Assembly: GCA_029261255.1 (NCBI GenBank)
Contig: JAJDBQ010000151.1
Span: forward strand, 1-32,793
From: Nitrospirales bacterium
GTDB taxonomy: Bacteria; Nitrospirota; Nitrospiria; Nitrospirales; UBA8639
DNA: 32,793 nt
Direction: 5' to 3'
In this document: positions 14,838 to 24,228 of the stretch, piece after piece
Numbering within the stretch: position 1 is the first letter of the stretch
Layout: each line of letters opens with the position of its first letter
Program-made: the position numbers and the translations under genes
The notes under the pieces: generated by a model
Told to the model about the DNA's origin: nothing
The model's database searches: none
Seen by the model: only the letters and a program-made list of their open reading frames with translations

Positions 14838-17800
14838 ATGAACATTGCAAAAGTCTTTATTGATCGACCCATCTTTGCAGGCGTGCTCTCGATTCTGATC
14901 TTCCTCGCGGGTCTGATCGCCATGTTTCAATTGCCGATCTCTGAATACCCGGAAGTGGTTCCGCCATCCGTGGTGGTTAACGCGCAATTCCCAGGTGCAA
15001 ACTCCAAAGTCATAGCCGAGACAGTTGCCACCCCACTTGAAGAGCAAATCAATGGTGTCGACAACATGTTGTATATGTATTCGCAATCGACGTCTGATGG
15101 AAAAATGACGCTGACTGTCACGTTTGAAATAGGTACTGATCCTGATCTAGCGCAGCAATTGGTCCAAAATCGTATCTCTCAAGCACTTCCACGTCTTCCA
15201 GAAGTGACCCGTCAATTAGGGGTCACGACCGTCAAAAGTTCTCCGAATCTCACGATGGTCGTGCATTTGAAGTCTCCGAATGATCGGTATGACATGCTCT
15301 ATTTGCGGAACTACGCTTTGCTGAATGTAAAAGATGAGTTGGCCAAAATTTCTGGTATCGGCCAGGTTCTCCTGTTTGGAGCGGGTGATTATGCGATGCG
15401 CATTTGGTTGAATCCAGAAAAAATTGCTGAGCGAAATCTCACGGCAGGTGATGTGATCTCCGCTATTCGTGAACAAAATGTGCAAGTGGCAGCCGGTATC
15501 ATTGGTGGGGCACCGTATGCAGATGTTGCGGAGCAACAGCTACCGATAAACACGAAAGGACGTTTGCGAACGCCAAGCGAATTTGAAGAAATCATTATTC
15601 GTACAGGAGAGCAGGGTCAGGTTACCAGACTGAAGGATGTGGCGAGTGTCGAGATGGGGGCTTCCGAATATGCGCTACGTTCCTTGCTCGACAATAAGAA
15701 TGCCGTGGCGATCCCGATCTTTGCTTCGCCTGGCGCCAACGCACTCGACATTTCAAACAATGTGCGAGCCAAAATGAAAGAGCTCAAAAGTAACTTTCCT
15801 GAAGGCGTAGACTACAGTGTGGTCTACGATCCTACCGTATTTGTGAGAGGCTCGATCGAAGCTGTGATTGTGACGCTTTTGGAAGCCATCGGACTCGTGG
15901 TGTTGGTCGTGATTCTTTTCCTGCAAACATGGCGAGCCTCTGTTATTCCGTTGCTCGCAGTCCCCGTCTCCATTATCGGGACGTTTGCTGTGCTCTACTT
16001 GTTTGGATTCTCCATTAACGTCCTGACCTTGTTTGGTTTGATTCTCGCTATTGGGATCGTTGTGGATGATGCCATTGTGGTCGTGGAAAACGTGGAACGG
16101 AACATTGAGAACGGACTGTCTCCAAAAGAAGCGACGTACAAAGCCATGCGCGAAGTTAGCGGTCCCATTATTGCGATTACGCTGACCTTGGTAGCCGTCT
16201 TTGTTCCTATCGCCTTCATTAGTGGGCTCACTGGGCAATTCTATCGCCAATTCGCGTTGACGATTGCCATCTCAACCGTCATATCAGCATTCAACTCATT
16301 GACCTTAAGCCCGGCCCTGGCCAGTCTACTTCTCAAGCCACATGGTCAGGGAAATGACTGGTTGACGCGCGGACTCAATAAAGTGTTTGGCGGAGTCTTT
16401 AAAGGATTTAATCGGTTGTTCACGTTTAGCTCAGAAAAATATTCCAATGGTGTTGGGAAAATCTTGATTCGTCGTAGCATCGCATTAGTCGTTTATCTGG
16501 TGCTGCTGGTCGCCGCCTATGGCATGTTTAAGGCCGTGCCTCCCGGCTTCGTTCCAGTCCAGGACAAACAGTATTTAGTGAGTTTTGCGCAATTGCCCGA
16601 TGGCGCCACATTGGATCGAACTGAGGCGGTGCTCCGAGAAATGTCCGAACTGGCGCTTCAAACACCTGGTGTGTCAGGAGCTGTTGGTTTTCCAGGACTC
16701 TCAATCAATGGTTTCACCAATAGCTCAAGTGCAGGGATTGTATTCCTTCCCCTGGATGATTTTGATGATCGAACGGATCCGTCTCTGTCTGGTTTTGCGA
16801 TCAGTCAGACCGTTCAACAACGCTTTAATGGTATTGAAGAAGCCTTTGTGGCCGTTTTCCCTCCGCCCCCGGTTGAAGGTCTCGGCACGATTGGTGGGTT
16901 TAAACTGCAGATCGAAGATCGGACTGACCAAGGCTATCAGGCGTTGCAGGAAGCCTTGGGGAAAGTGCTGGAACAGGCCTATGCGGCACCAGAACTTACC
17001 GGCGTGTTCTCCAGTTACCAAATCAACGTCCCACAACTGTATGCAAAATTAGATCGCACCAAAGCGAAACAGCTTGGGCTCAATATCAACGAAGTGTTTG
17101 AAGCGATGCAAATTTATCTTGGTTCACTGTATATCAACGACTTCAATGCATTTGGGCGAACCTATCAAGTCATTGCTCAGGCCGAAAAGAAATTTCGTGA
17201 TGCCCCCAATGATATTCTGAATCTTAAAGTTCGAAATCAACGAGGAGAAATGGTGCCTCTAGGAGCGGTCTTTCAGCTCAGCGAAACCTTTGGGCCGGAA
17301 GCTGCCCAACGATATAACGCCTTTCGAGCGGCGGATCTGAATGCAAACGCAGCACCTGGTTACTCTTCGGGGCAGGCTCAGGATGTGATGGCAGGGATTT
17401 TAGACAAGACGCTCCCGCAAGGTATGCAGTTTGAGTGGACAGACCTGACCTATCAACAGATTCTCTCTGGAGATACCACGATGTATGTGATTCCCCTCGT
17501 GTTGTTTCTGGTGTTTCTGGTGCTCGCAGCCTTGTATGAGAGTTTGACGCTTCCGCTCGCGATCATTCTCATCGTACCGATGAGTACGTTCTCGGCCTTA
17601 GTTGGTGTGTGGTGGACAGGAGGAGATAATAATATTTTTACACAAATTAGTCTGTTCGTCCTTATGGGACTTGCGACGAAAAATGCAATTTTGATTGTAG
17701 AATTCGCGAAGGAACTGGAGGACCAAGGTCGAAGCATCATTCAAGCTGCGATTGAATCGAGCCGTTTGCGATTGCGTCCAATTCTCATGACCTCCTTTGC

Positions 17801-18023
17801 CTTTATCATGGGCGTCTTGCCTATGGCGATCTCAACCGGAGCTGGTGCTGAAATGCGAAACGCGATGGGCATTGCCGTCTTTGCAGGAATGTTGGGCGTG
17901 ACGTTTTTTGGTCTGTTTCTGACTCCGGTATTTTATGTGGTGTTACGCAAGTTGGAACTGCGTATCTTTAAACCCAAAGTTCTGAGTGAAGAGCTGAGTC
18001 ATGATGTCATACCGAACAACTAA
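14838..18023 (+). CDS. RND efflux permease, hydrophobe/amphiphile type (AcrB family)
   Basis: A 1061-residue inner-membrane proton-driven pump, full length for the HAE-1 family. The N-terminus (FIDRPIFAGVLSILIFLAGL) and the porter-domain start (YPEVVPPSVVV) are typical. The proton relay is intact: Asp410-Asp411 in GIVVDDAIVVVENVER of TM4 and Lys948 in GLATKNAILIVEFAKE of TM10. Hydrophobic clusters at about 340-480 and 870-1040 give the two membrane bundles. The family exports dyes, antibiotics, solvents and other amphiphiles; substrates here are unknown. The stop overlaps the next gene by 23 bases in another frame. Confidence 0.95.
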   Translation: MNIAKVFIDRPIFAGVLSILIFLAGLIAMFQLPISEYPEVVPPSVVVNAQFPGANSKVIAETVATPLEEQINGVDNMLYMYSQSTSDGKMTLTVTFEIGTDPDLAQQLVQNRISQALPRLPEVTRQLGVTTVKSSPNLTMVVHLKSPNDRYDMLYLRNYALLNVKDELAKISGIGQVLLFGAGDYAMRIWLNPEKIAERNLTAGDVISAIREQNVQVAAGIIGGAPYADVAEQQLPINTKGRLRTPSEFEEIIIRTGEQGQVTRLKDVASVEMGASEYALRSLLDNKNAVAIPIFASPGANALDISNNVRAKMKELKSNFPEGVDYSVVYDPTVFVRGSIEAVIVTLLEAIGLVVLVVILFLQTWRASVIPLLAVPVSIIGTFAVLYLFGFSINVLTLFGLILAIGIVVDDAIVVVENVERNIENGLSPKEATYKAMREVSGPIIAITLTLVAVFVPIAFISGLTGQFYRQFALTIAISTVISAFNSLTLSPALASLLLKPHGQGNDWLTRGLNKVFGGVFKGFNRLFTFSSEKYSNGVGKILIRRSIALVVYLVLLVAAYGMFKAVPPGFVPVQDKQYLVSFAQLPDGATLDRTEAVLREMSELALQTPGVSGAVGFPGLSINGFTNSSSAGIVFLPLDDFDDRTDPSLSGFAISQTVQQRFNGIEEAFVAVFPPPPVEGLGTIGGFKLQIEDRTDQGYQALQEALGKVLEQAYAAPELTGVFSSYQINVPQLYAKLDRTKAKQLGLNINEVFEAMQIYLGSLYINDFNAFGRTYQVIAQAEKKFRDAPNDILNLKVRNQRGEMVPLGAVFQLSETFGPEAAQRYNAFRAADLNANAAPGYSSGQAQDVMAGILDKTLPQGMQFEWTDLTYQQILSGDTTMYVIPLVLFLVFLVLAALYESLTLPLAIILIVPMSTFSALVGVWWTGGDNNIFTQISLFVLMGLATKNAILIVEFAKELEDQGRSIIQAAIESSRLRLRPILMTSFAFIMGVLPMAISTGAGAEMRNAMGIAVFAGMLGVTFFGLFLTPVFYVVLRKLELRIFKPKVLSEELSHDVIPNN

Positions 18024-19458
18024 GCCAATGAAACGAGCGCTATTTTTTCTCATCATGCTGATGTCGGTGGGTTGCTCCGTCGGAAGAGAGTATCAGGCAC
18101 CAGAAACAGAGTCATTGGTTCACGCTCAATTTCTTGAGCAGGGTCAGAGCAGATTTCAGGTCACCGAACCCATTGTTGATTGGTGGAAAAATTTCAATGA
18201 GGATCTGTTAAGCCATTTGGTGGAGCAAGCGCTTGAGCATAACCTTGATGTCCGTATTGCACTGGCGAACTTTCAAGAAGCTCGCCTCTTGTTGGGCGAG
18301 ACAAAGTTCGATCGTTTTCCGAAAGTGGAGGTAGAGGGAGAAGCTCTGCGTCAGCGGCAGAGTAAAGAGGGAATCTTCCCTCCGTTTGGGAATCGAACCG
18401 TCAACACCTACAACGCAGGCTTTGATGCCATTTGGGAATTAAATTTATTTGGACGCGTCACACAACGACTGGCTGCCTCAGAAGCCAAGTTGGCTGCTCG
18501 CGAAGCCGATCTTGATGCGATCTATGTCACCATTGCCGCTGAGGTCGCGCGAACCTATATCGAAATGCGCGGAGCCCAGTATCGGCTCAATGTGGCTAAA
18601 AAGAACGCAGACAATCAGCAACAAACGTACAATCTGACTCGTGTGCTGTTTGAAGGCGGAGCGAGCGATAAACTCGACATCGCGCGTGCTCGTACCCAGT
18701 TGGAACTCACCAAATCTACGATTCCACCTTTTGAAGCTCAGGTCAACGCAGCAATGAACAGATTGGCCGTCCTGACTGGACAAACTCCGACGACGTTGCA
18801 CCATCTTTTAGAAGAGATGAAACCCCTGCCTGCTCTTCCGCAGTCGGTCAATATCGGAAATCCTGTTGATCTTCTGAAACGCCGCCCAGATATCAGAGCG
18901 GCAGAACGAAATGTAGCAGAGGCCGTGGCTGAGTATAATATGAATGTGGCAGACCTCTATCCTAATATCACGGTGAACGGGAGTCTCGGGTTTTCCTCGA
19001 CTTCGGTTTCAAATCTGGTGACAAGTGGGGCGGGGACCTATGCGTTTGGCCCACAACTAAACTGGGCGGCATTCAATATTGGGGGAGTTCTTGCTCGGAT
19101 TGACGCTGCCGATGCACGAACACAGGGTCGTTTGGCTTCCTTTGAGAAGACGGTCTTGCGTGCGTTAGAAGAAACAGAAACAGCCATGGTCAATTTTACC
19201 CGTCAAGAACAAACCCGAGCACGGTTGAAGCAAGCTGCAGTGTCTAGCGCCAAGGCAGTGGAGTATGCTCAAGATCGATTCGAAGCCGGGATTGATACTC
19301 TGCTGGATGTGCTCGTTGCCCAGCGTACGATGTTAGAAGCGCAGGATCGCTTGGCAAACAGTGAAATTGATGTTGTGATTAATCTCATTGCCATTTATAA
19401 AGCCCTTGGTGGAGGATGGCAGGTCAACAGCGGACCGGAAATAGCTTCAAGCAACTAA
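18001..19458 (+). CDS. Outer-membrane efflux lipoprotein, NodT/OprM type
   Basis: A 485-residue TolC-like channel that completes the tripartite pump. The lipobox SVG-Cys follows FFLIMLM, so the mature protein is acylated. Repeated OEP motifs are visible: WWKNFNEDLL, ALEHNLDVRIALANFQEARL, LLKRRPDIRAAERNVAEAVAEYN, LYPNITVNGSLGFSS and FEAGIDTLLDVLVAQRTMLEAQ. The start at 18001 overlaps the permease end; an internal ATG at 18028 gives a more compact signal peptide, but no good ribosome site precedes it, so the choice is open. The gene is last in its operon. Confidence 0.93.
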   Translation: MMSYRTTKPMKRALFFLIMLMSVGCSVGREYQAPETESLVHAQFLEQGQSRFQVTEPIVDWWKNFNEDLLSHLVEQALEHNLDVRIALANFQEARLLLGETKFDRFPKVEVEGEALRQRQSKEGIFPPFGNRTVNTYNAGFDAIWELNLFGRVTQRLAASEAKLAAREADLDAIYVTIAAEVARTYIEMRGAQYRLNVAKKNADNQQQTYNLTRVLFEGGASDKLDIARARTQLELTKSTIPPFEAQVNAAMNRLAVLTGQTPTTLHHLLEEMKPLPALPQSVNIGNPVDLLKRRPDIRAAERNVAEAVAEYNMNVADLYPNITVNGSLGFSSTSVSNLVTSGAGTYAFGPQLNWAAFNIGGVLARIDAADARTQGRLASFEKTVLRALEETETAMVNFTRQEQTRARLKQAAVSSAKAVEYAQDRFEAGIDTLLDVLVAQRTMLEAQDRLANSEIDVVINLIAIYKALGGGWQVNSGPEIASSN

Positions 19459-19882
19459 AATCGCTACTAGATCGCAATCACTAGATTCTCCCCCTAGTTC
19501 CCCAAAGCTTATCAAACAAGCACTTCCTCTCGACTAATAAGAAAAAATTCTATTGAGGGGTTGTCGAAAATATTGAGTTTCAATCTTTTGACATATTTTT
19601 CTTTCATATAGCCATTTTTCATAGTAACGTCGCGTAAGTTTTTTAATTACCCATGTGGAATTGACAAGACAATGTATGTCGCGACCTTCTAGTTTTTCCC
19701 TACATGTACTCAGGAGCCTTCTGTGGATACAGTAACTCATTTTGGAGTTGCTCCAAGATAAACGTGCCTCTGCTTCCCAACATTTCCTTTACATTTCAAC
19801 ATCTTTGTTCTTGTGTCATCATGCGTCATCAGGCCATCGTTGATTACGGAACGTAGATTGCTAGAAAAGAATCCTGCATACC

Positions 19883-19904
19883 CAACGAGATTGGAATCTC
19901 GTTG
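19883..19904. promoter_or_regulatory. Perfect 10-bp inverted repeat, possible operator
   Basis: CAACGAGATT and AATCTCGTTG surround GG. No T-run follows. The near-continuous symmetry suits a dimeric DNA-binding protein; it is about 135 bases before the protease start codon. Confidence 0.5.
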
Positions 19905-19935
19905 ATCATACTGTCTTCAATCGTAAGGCGAGTTC

Positions 19936-19953
19936 AAAAGGTCTGTACCTTTT
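19936..19953. repeat. Inverted repeat AAAAGGT/ACCTTTT
   Basis: AAAAGGT, loop CTGT, ACCTTTT: seven perfect pairs ending in a short T-run. It may be an operator, a leader hairpin, or a weak terminator for read-through from the pump operon. Confidence 0.45.
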
Positions 19954-20037
19954 ATTCTGCATCTTGCCGACGTGCCCCCCACCGAATGTGACAGGATTTG
20001 TACCAACCCCCTATTTTTTAACTCGGGAGGGATGTTC

Positions 20038-22674
20038 ATGCGATCACGTTTGTCATGTGTTGTGATGGTCCTTGTCTTCTGCCAATTTTCCTTAGTCCAT
20101 GCGGAGAATAGTTCTCATTCCCTCACAGAGGAAAAGTCATTTGAAATTTTGAACTACGAGCCGATGCCCCCCATGACCCTGGAAGCTCGGGAGCAGGGAG
20201 CTGATGTGTTAGATCGAAATTCTTCGGCTTGGAATTGGTCGTTTGAGGCCTTTGGGAAGGTATTTCAATTAGGGTTGGAATCGAATTCCCGCTTGATAGC
20301 GAAGCTTCCGTCCGCTCAAAGAGAAAAACTCTCTGCCCAGTCCGAACTGTATAGAGGGAAAGTAGAGGGGATTCCAGGTTCCTGGGTGAGGCTGACGAAA
20401 ATAAAGCAGGAGTGGTCAGGAATGATTTGGGATGGGCAAGAAATCTATATCATCGACGCCATGCCGGTGATTGCATCCGCTCTCTCAGTGGCTCCTCCCT
20501 CGGAGAGCTCTGGTCATGGCATGTACCGATTGTCCGATACGAGGGACTTGGGGAGCACGACCTGTGGTTTGGACTTGCCAGGAGCACAGAATTCTCCGAT
20601 TACCGACTATAAGGCGCTTTTACAAGAACTACGGAGTTTTGTTCCCGCTGAGGCAGAAGGGGCACGGTTCAATATCGATATGGCGGTTGTCGCCGATCCT
20701 CAATTTGCACAGATTCAACAAAATTCTTTTGGTACAGCCACCGAAGCGGCAGTGATCGCACGGATGAATATCGTGGATGGTATTTATTCTGAGCAAGTCG
20801 GTGTGCAAATTAATCTCGTGCAAATTCGAGCGTTAGCGCAAAATGGCACGTTGACCTCGACTAGTGCCAGTACGCTACTTAATCAATTTGGAAATTTTAC
20901 AAACTCTTCCTCCTTTGACCATCCAGGCGTGGCTCATTTATTCACGGGGCGTAATCTCAATGGCAGCACGGTTGGTGTTGCGTTCTTGAGTTCACTGTGT
21001 AACGCAAGGTTTGGTATTGGCGTGGATCAAATTCGAGGAGGTGGAACGGCTGGAGCGCTTGTGGTTGCCCATGAACTTGGCCATAACTTTGGTGCACCGC
21101 ACGATAATCAGGGCGGTTCAGTGTGTGCGAGTACAGGGTCGAACTTCATCATGAATCCTTCCCTCAATAACCAAGATCAGTTTTCCCCATGCAGTCTTCA
21201 GCAGATGCGACCTGTTGTGAATGGAGCGTCCTGTATCACGGTGATAGATCTCACTCGACCGGTCGTGACCATCACATCACCTGCGGATGGGGCATCGGTG
21301 GCATCTGAGGCTTCTATCTCTTTCGCTGGCACGGCTGTCGATGCTGAGGATGGAAATCTGGCGACCCGACTGATTTGGACTTCTGATCGAGACGGTCGGA
21401 TTGGAACAGGTGGCTCCTTTGCGAGAACCCTTTCAACAGGCACACATCGTATTACGGCTTCGGCCACCGATAGTGATGGTGGGACAACGACTCAAGTCAT
21501 CACAATTACTGTGAGAGCTGTCACGCCACCGCCACCGCCACCGCCACCGCCACCAACGCCAACTCCGCCACCTCCTCCCACAGGAGATGTCCTTTTTGAG
21601 TCTAATTTCAATCAAGGCCCAGATGGATTTGCCTATAGAGATGATACATTCCGAAATACGAATCAACCCAATTTCGCCAGTGGGACGCATGTGCCAGCTC
21701 AGGGTGCACTCCGCGTGCGACTTGGTGGCATCAATAACGCCTCTATTCGCAACATGTCCGGAGGCTGGTCGCGATCGTTTACGCTTGAGAAGGAGGGCCA
21801 GGTTACGGTCACTTTACGTTATAACCTCACACAAGCCTCAGATTATGAACGTGATGAAATCAGCCAGGCACTCCTTGCGGTAGATAAGACCCTCATTGGC
21901 GTGAACGCGCATGACTATTTGGCGAGGATCGTTGGAAATGGAAATGGGGGGAATGCTCAAACGACGGGTTTTGTCGTGGTCAACATTGCAACGGGATCGC
22001 TAGCAGCAGGCCGTCATACGCTCACGATTGGTGGGTTTAATAACAAAAAAACATTTAACAATGAATCGACGGACGTGTTGATTGACAATGTCGTCGTTCG
22101 CAAGGGCACTTCCTCTCCACCACCACCACCGTCTCCTCCTGATGGAGCCATCATTGAGTCTTCCTTCGATGGAGGCCCTGATGGGTTTCGCTTTATCGAT
22201 GATGCGTTTCGGAAGACGAATCAACCGAACTTTTCGAATGGAAGCCATCTGCCCAATCAAGGGTTCAAAGGTGGAGGGCTGCAAGTGCTCCTCGGTGGTG
22301 TGAATGATGCCAATGTTCTCAATATGTCGGGAGGTTGGCGACGAGCGTTTACCTTGCGATCTTCGAAGCAATTGACCATTTCATTTAGGTATCGGCTCAC
22401 GCAAGCACCTCAATACGAGAGGGACGAATTCAGTGAAGCGCTTGTGGCCGTGGATAGCAAATTATTAGGGAATGGAGGAAGCGAAATACTGGCAAAAGTG
22501 ACGGGCGATGGGAATGGAGGTCCCTTCCGAACCACGGGATGGAAAACGGTCACGGTGAAAACGGAGAAACTTCCAGCAGGATCACATACGATGACTATTG
22601 GAGCATTCAATAACAAAAAGACTTTTCGTGACGAAGCGACCTGGTTCCGGATCGACGACGTGATTGTTCGTTAA
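20038..22674 (+). CDS. Secreted reprolysin-type zinc metalloprotease with duplicated C-terminal domain
   Basis: An 878-residue exported protein. Order: signal peptide (VVMVLVFCQFSLVHA); propeptide-like region about 30-140 (VFQLGLESNSRLI, YRGKVEGIPGSWVRL); metzincin catalytic domain about 210-395 with H345-E-L-G-H349-N-F-G-A-P-H355-D, the three zinc His and catalytic Glu, plus a Met-turn NFIMNPS; an Ig-like domain about 400-495 (VVTITSPADGASV); a Pro-rich linker; then two copies of a roughly 170-residue domain (about 516-690 and 703-878) joined by a second Pro-rich linker. The copies share FNQ/FDGGPDGF, TNQPNF, NMSGGW, YERDE and GxFNNKKTF. The HExxHxxGxxHD motif fits M12B (adamalysin). GGAGGG seven bases before the ATG at 20038 decides the start. 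It is 32 bases before the LPMO gene. Confidence 0.88.
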   Translation: MRSRLSCVVMVLVFCQFSLVHAENSSHSLTEEKSFEILNYEPMPPMTLEAREQGADVLDRNSSAWNWSFEAFGKVFQLGLESNSRLIAKLPSAQREKLSAQSELYRGKVEGIPGSWVRLTKIKQEWSGMIWDGQEIYIIDAMPVIASALSVAPPSESSGHGMYRLSDTRDLGSTTCGLDLPGAQNSPITDYKALLQELRSFVPAEAEGARFNIDMAVVADPQFAQIQQNSFGTATEAAVIARMNIVDGIYSEQVGVQINLVQIRALAQNGTLTSTSASTLLNQFGNFTNSSSFDHPGVAHLFTGRNLNGSTVGVAFLSSLCNARFGIGVDQIRGGGTAGALVVAHELGHNFGAPHDNQGGSVCASTGSNFIMNPSLNNQDQFSPCSLQQMRPVVNGASCITVIDLTRPVVTITSPADGASVASEASISFAGTAVDAEDGNLATRLIWTSDRDGRIGTGGSFARTLSTGTHRITASATDSDGGTTTQVITITVRAVTPPPPPPPPPPTPTPPPPPTGDVLFESNFNQGPDGFAYRDDTFRNTNQPNFASGTHVPAQGALRVRLGGINNASIRNMSGGWSRSFTLEKEGQVTVTLRYNLTQASDYERDEISQALLAVDKTLIGVNAHDYLARIVGNGNGGNAQTTGFVVVNIATGSLAAGRHTLTIGGFNNKKTFNNESTDVLIDNVVVRKGTSSPPPPPSPPDGAIIESSFDGGPDGFRFIDDAFRKTNQPNFSNGSHLPNQGFKGGGLQVLLGGVNDANVLNMSGGWRRAFTLRSSKQLTISFRYRLTQAPQYERDEFSEALVAVDSKLLGNGGSEILAKVTGDGNGGPFRTTGWKTVTVKTEKLPAGSHTMTIGAFNNKKTFRDEATWFRIDDVIVR
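21525..21554 (+). repeat. Hexanucleotide tandem repeat coding for the Pro linker
   Basis: GCCACC repeated five times in a row inside the metalloprotease gene, encoding proline dipeptides of the linker before the first C-terminal domain. Slippage would change linker length in steps of two residues without a frameshift. Confidence 0.8.
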
Positions 22675-22706
22675 CAGCAAAAATCAAAGTTAAGGAGGAT
22701 TGCGTC

Positions 22707-23912
22707 ATGAACATTTCTCGTAATCTGACAACGATAGCCCTGATAGGAATGTTGGGCATGACATTCGGCCACACAGCCAGCGTGCATGCTCATGGCACAA
22801 TCGTGGCGCCCCCTAGCCGTGTTCACGAATGCCGGTTTAATGGCAACCCGGAAAACCATCAAGACCCAGCCTGTCGAGCGGCCGTTGCGGTGGGTGGCAC
22901 GCAGCCCATGTACGATTGGAATGGGATTCGGCAAGGAAATGCCAATGGCCAACACCGAAATCTTATTCCTGACGGTCAACAATGTAGTGGTGGAAATTCG
23001 ACGTTCAGAGGATTAGATCTGCTGCGGTCCGATTGGCGAACGACAAAAATTTCGCCAGATGCCAATGGCCAGTTTGTGTTCGTCTACAATGCCACCGCAC
23101 CTCATGCGACGGCAGATATGATCTTTTACGTCACGCCGCAAGGGTATGATCCGACGCAACCAATTCGTTGGGATGAATTGGAAGAGTTCTGTCGACATGG
23201 CCAGACCCCTCTGGTCAATATTCAGGGTGGAGGGCGAGGCTACCGAATGCCGTGCACCTTACCCCAGCGGACTGGAAAACACGTCATTTTCCATACCTGG
23301 CAGCGAGCAGATAGTCCCGAGGCGTTCTACGCATGTAGCGATGTTGAATTTATGGGCGGGATCGTCAATGATGATTTACGAGAGATTGGGAGAGTGACCG
23401 CAGCAGAAGACCTGCAGGTTGGGACGGTGGTGATCTTTCGGGTCTTTGATGAGAACTCTGCAGATCTCGAGAGCATCAAGATGACGGTAAAGGAAGGCCA
23501 AGGGAGTCGTGTCCTGTGGCCATTCATTCTGGCACAGAGAGTGAACGAGTCTTCAAGCGTGGTCCGTGTGGGCGCTCGTACGGCTGACGGTGTCGTTGAG
23601 CCAACGCAAACACTAAACGGTAATCGAGTTTTTACGAAATCGTCAAAACAGTTAAGCTTCGTAATTGATAAAGAAGTCCCTGATGGCGGGCCGGATGGTA
23701 ACCCCGATGGTGATAATGGTCCAGTAGATTTCACCTATCCAGAAGGCCGTGGGAGTTATCAGCCTGGGACAACCGTACGAGGTACGACAGGGGACATGTT
23801 TCAATGTAAACCATTTCCATTCTCAGGGTGGTGTAATCAGGCCCCCTTGTACTACGCCCCAGGTACTGGTTTGGCTTGGGATCAGGCATGGACAAAAACG
23901 CCGAGTCAATAG
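22707..23912 (+). CDS. Lytic polysaccharide monooxygenase AA10 with chitin-binding-type module
   Basis: A 401-residue secreted copper enzyme. The signal peptide ends SVHA, so the mature protein begins at His29 (HGTIVAPPSR), as AA10 enzymes require. The second histidine-brace residue is His133 in ATAPHATADM, and the late FYACSDVEF (Phe215) supplies the usual axial aromatic. Next comes a GbpA-like middle domain (about 225-330: VGTVVIFRVFDENSADLE), an Asp/Gly-rich linker, and a C-terminal module (about 343-401: GSYQPGTTVRG, MFQCKPFPFSGWC, YYAPGTGLAWDQAW) of chitin-binding CBM5/12 type. It oxidatively cuts crystalline polysaccharide, most likely chitin (inferred from the module). AAGGAGG precedes the ATG. 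Probably co-transcribed with the protease gene. Confidence 0.92.
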   Translation: MNISRNLTTIALIGMLGMTFGHTASVHAHGTIVAPPSRVHECRFNGNPENHQDPACRAAVAVGGTQPMYDWNGIRQGNANGQHRNLIPDGQQCSGGNSTFRGLDLLRSDWRTTKISPDANGQFVFVYNATAPHATADMIFYVTPQGYDPTQPIRWDELEEFCRHGQTPLVNIQGGGRGYRMPCTLPQRTGKHVIFHTWQRADSPEAFYACSDVEFMGGIVNDDLREIGRVTAAEDLQVGTVVIFRVFDENSADLESIKMTVKEGQGSRVLWPFILAQRVNESSSVVRVGARTADGVVEPTQTLNGNRVFTKSSKQLSFVIDKEVPDGGPDGNPDGDNGPVDFTYPEGRGSYQPGTTVRGTTGDMFQCKPFPFSGWCNQAPLYYAPGTGLAWDQAWTKTPSQ

Positions 23913-23927
23913 CCTGCTTATCTATAC

Positions 23928-23970
23928 AGAGGGGATTGTCGAATTCATTGAAATGTTGGCAATCCCCTCT
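23928..23970 (+). terminator. Terminator-like hairpin after the LPMO gene
   Basis: AGAGGGGATTG and CAATCCCCTCT form eleven perfect pairs around a 21-base loop, starting 16 bases after the LPMO stop. The T-run after it is weak, so it may be a stabilising 3' hairpin instead. Confidence 0.55.
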
Positions 23971-24168
23971 CCAGACTAGTCTTTTGAAGTCCTTTCCCGT
24001 ATGCCCTCTTTAATTTAAGTATGATGAACCTTTCGTGAAGACCAAGAAGGATTTCATGATGTTTGCCCATTAAGTCTGCGTTTAGTCTTACATATAGATC
24101 AATCGTAGCTTTGGAACATCTCTCACTCGTGTATCCGACTATCCTGCGTTAGGGGGTTATTGTTGAAT

Positions 24169-24228
24169 GCCGGGTTTCGCCCCGGCGGACGAGCCACTTT
24201 GGTTTCGGTCAAAGTAGCCAAAACCATG
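24169..24228 (-). repeat. Dispersed GC-rich repeat, copy 1 (inverted arm)
   Basis: Sixty bases whose reverse complement matches 24615-24674 at 54 of 60 positions, including a 22-base exact core TTTGACCGAAACCAAAGTGG plus flank. Beyond the arm (about 24229-24360) the similarity continues loosely: TGTTTGAGC..GCGAG occurs next to both arms in the same relative order. The family resembles a repeat I recall from many bacterial genomes whose translations give spurious DRNQSGSxAGxNPG peptides. Confidence 0.8.

Larger units (their letters stand above)
19459..20037. other. Intergenic region with two palindromes upstream of the protease gene
   Basis: No convincing gene; a 68-residue frame on the minus strand (19534-19740) has no support. 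The notable content is a 10+10 perfect inverted repeat at 19883-19904 and a 7+7 one at 19936-19953, both in the leader of the metalloprotease gene. A direct repeat ACTAGAT (twice, near 19471-19492) lies just after the pump operon. Confidence 0.5.

Noticed and set aside
19471-19492. Direct repeat ACTAGAT twice, 14 bases apart
   Set aside because: Short and AT-rich; likely chance.
19534-19740. 68-residue minus-strand frame after the pump operon
   Set aside because: Highly basic random product, poor ribosome site, no family; considered a possible transposon remnant but no support.
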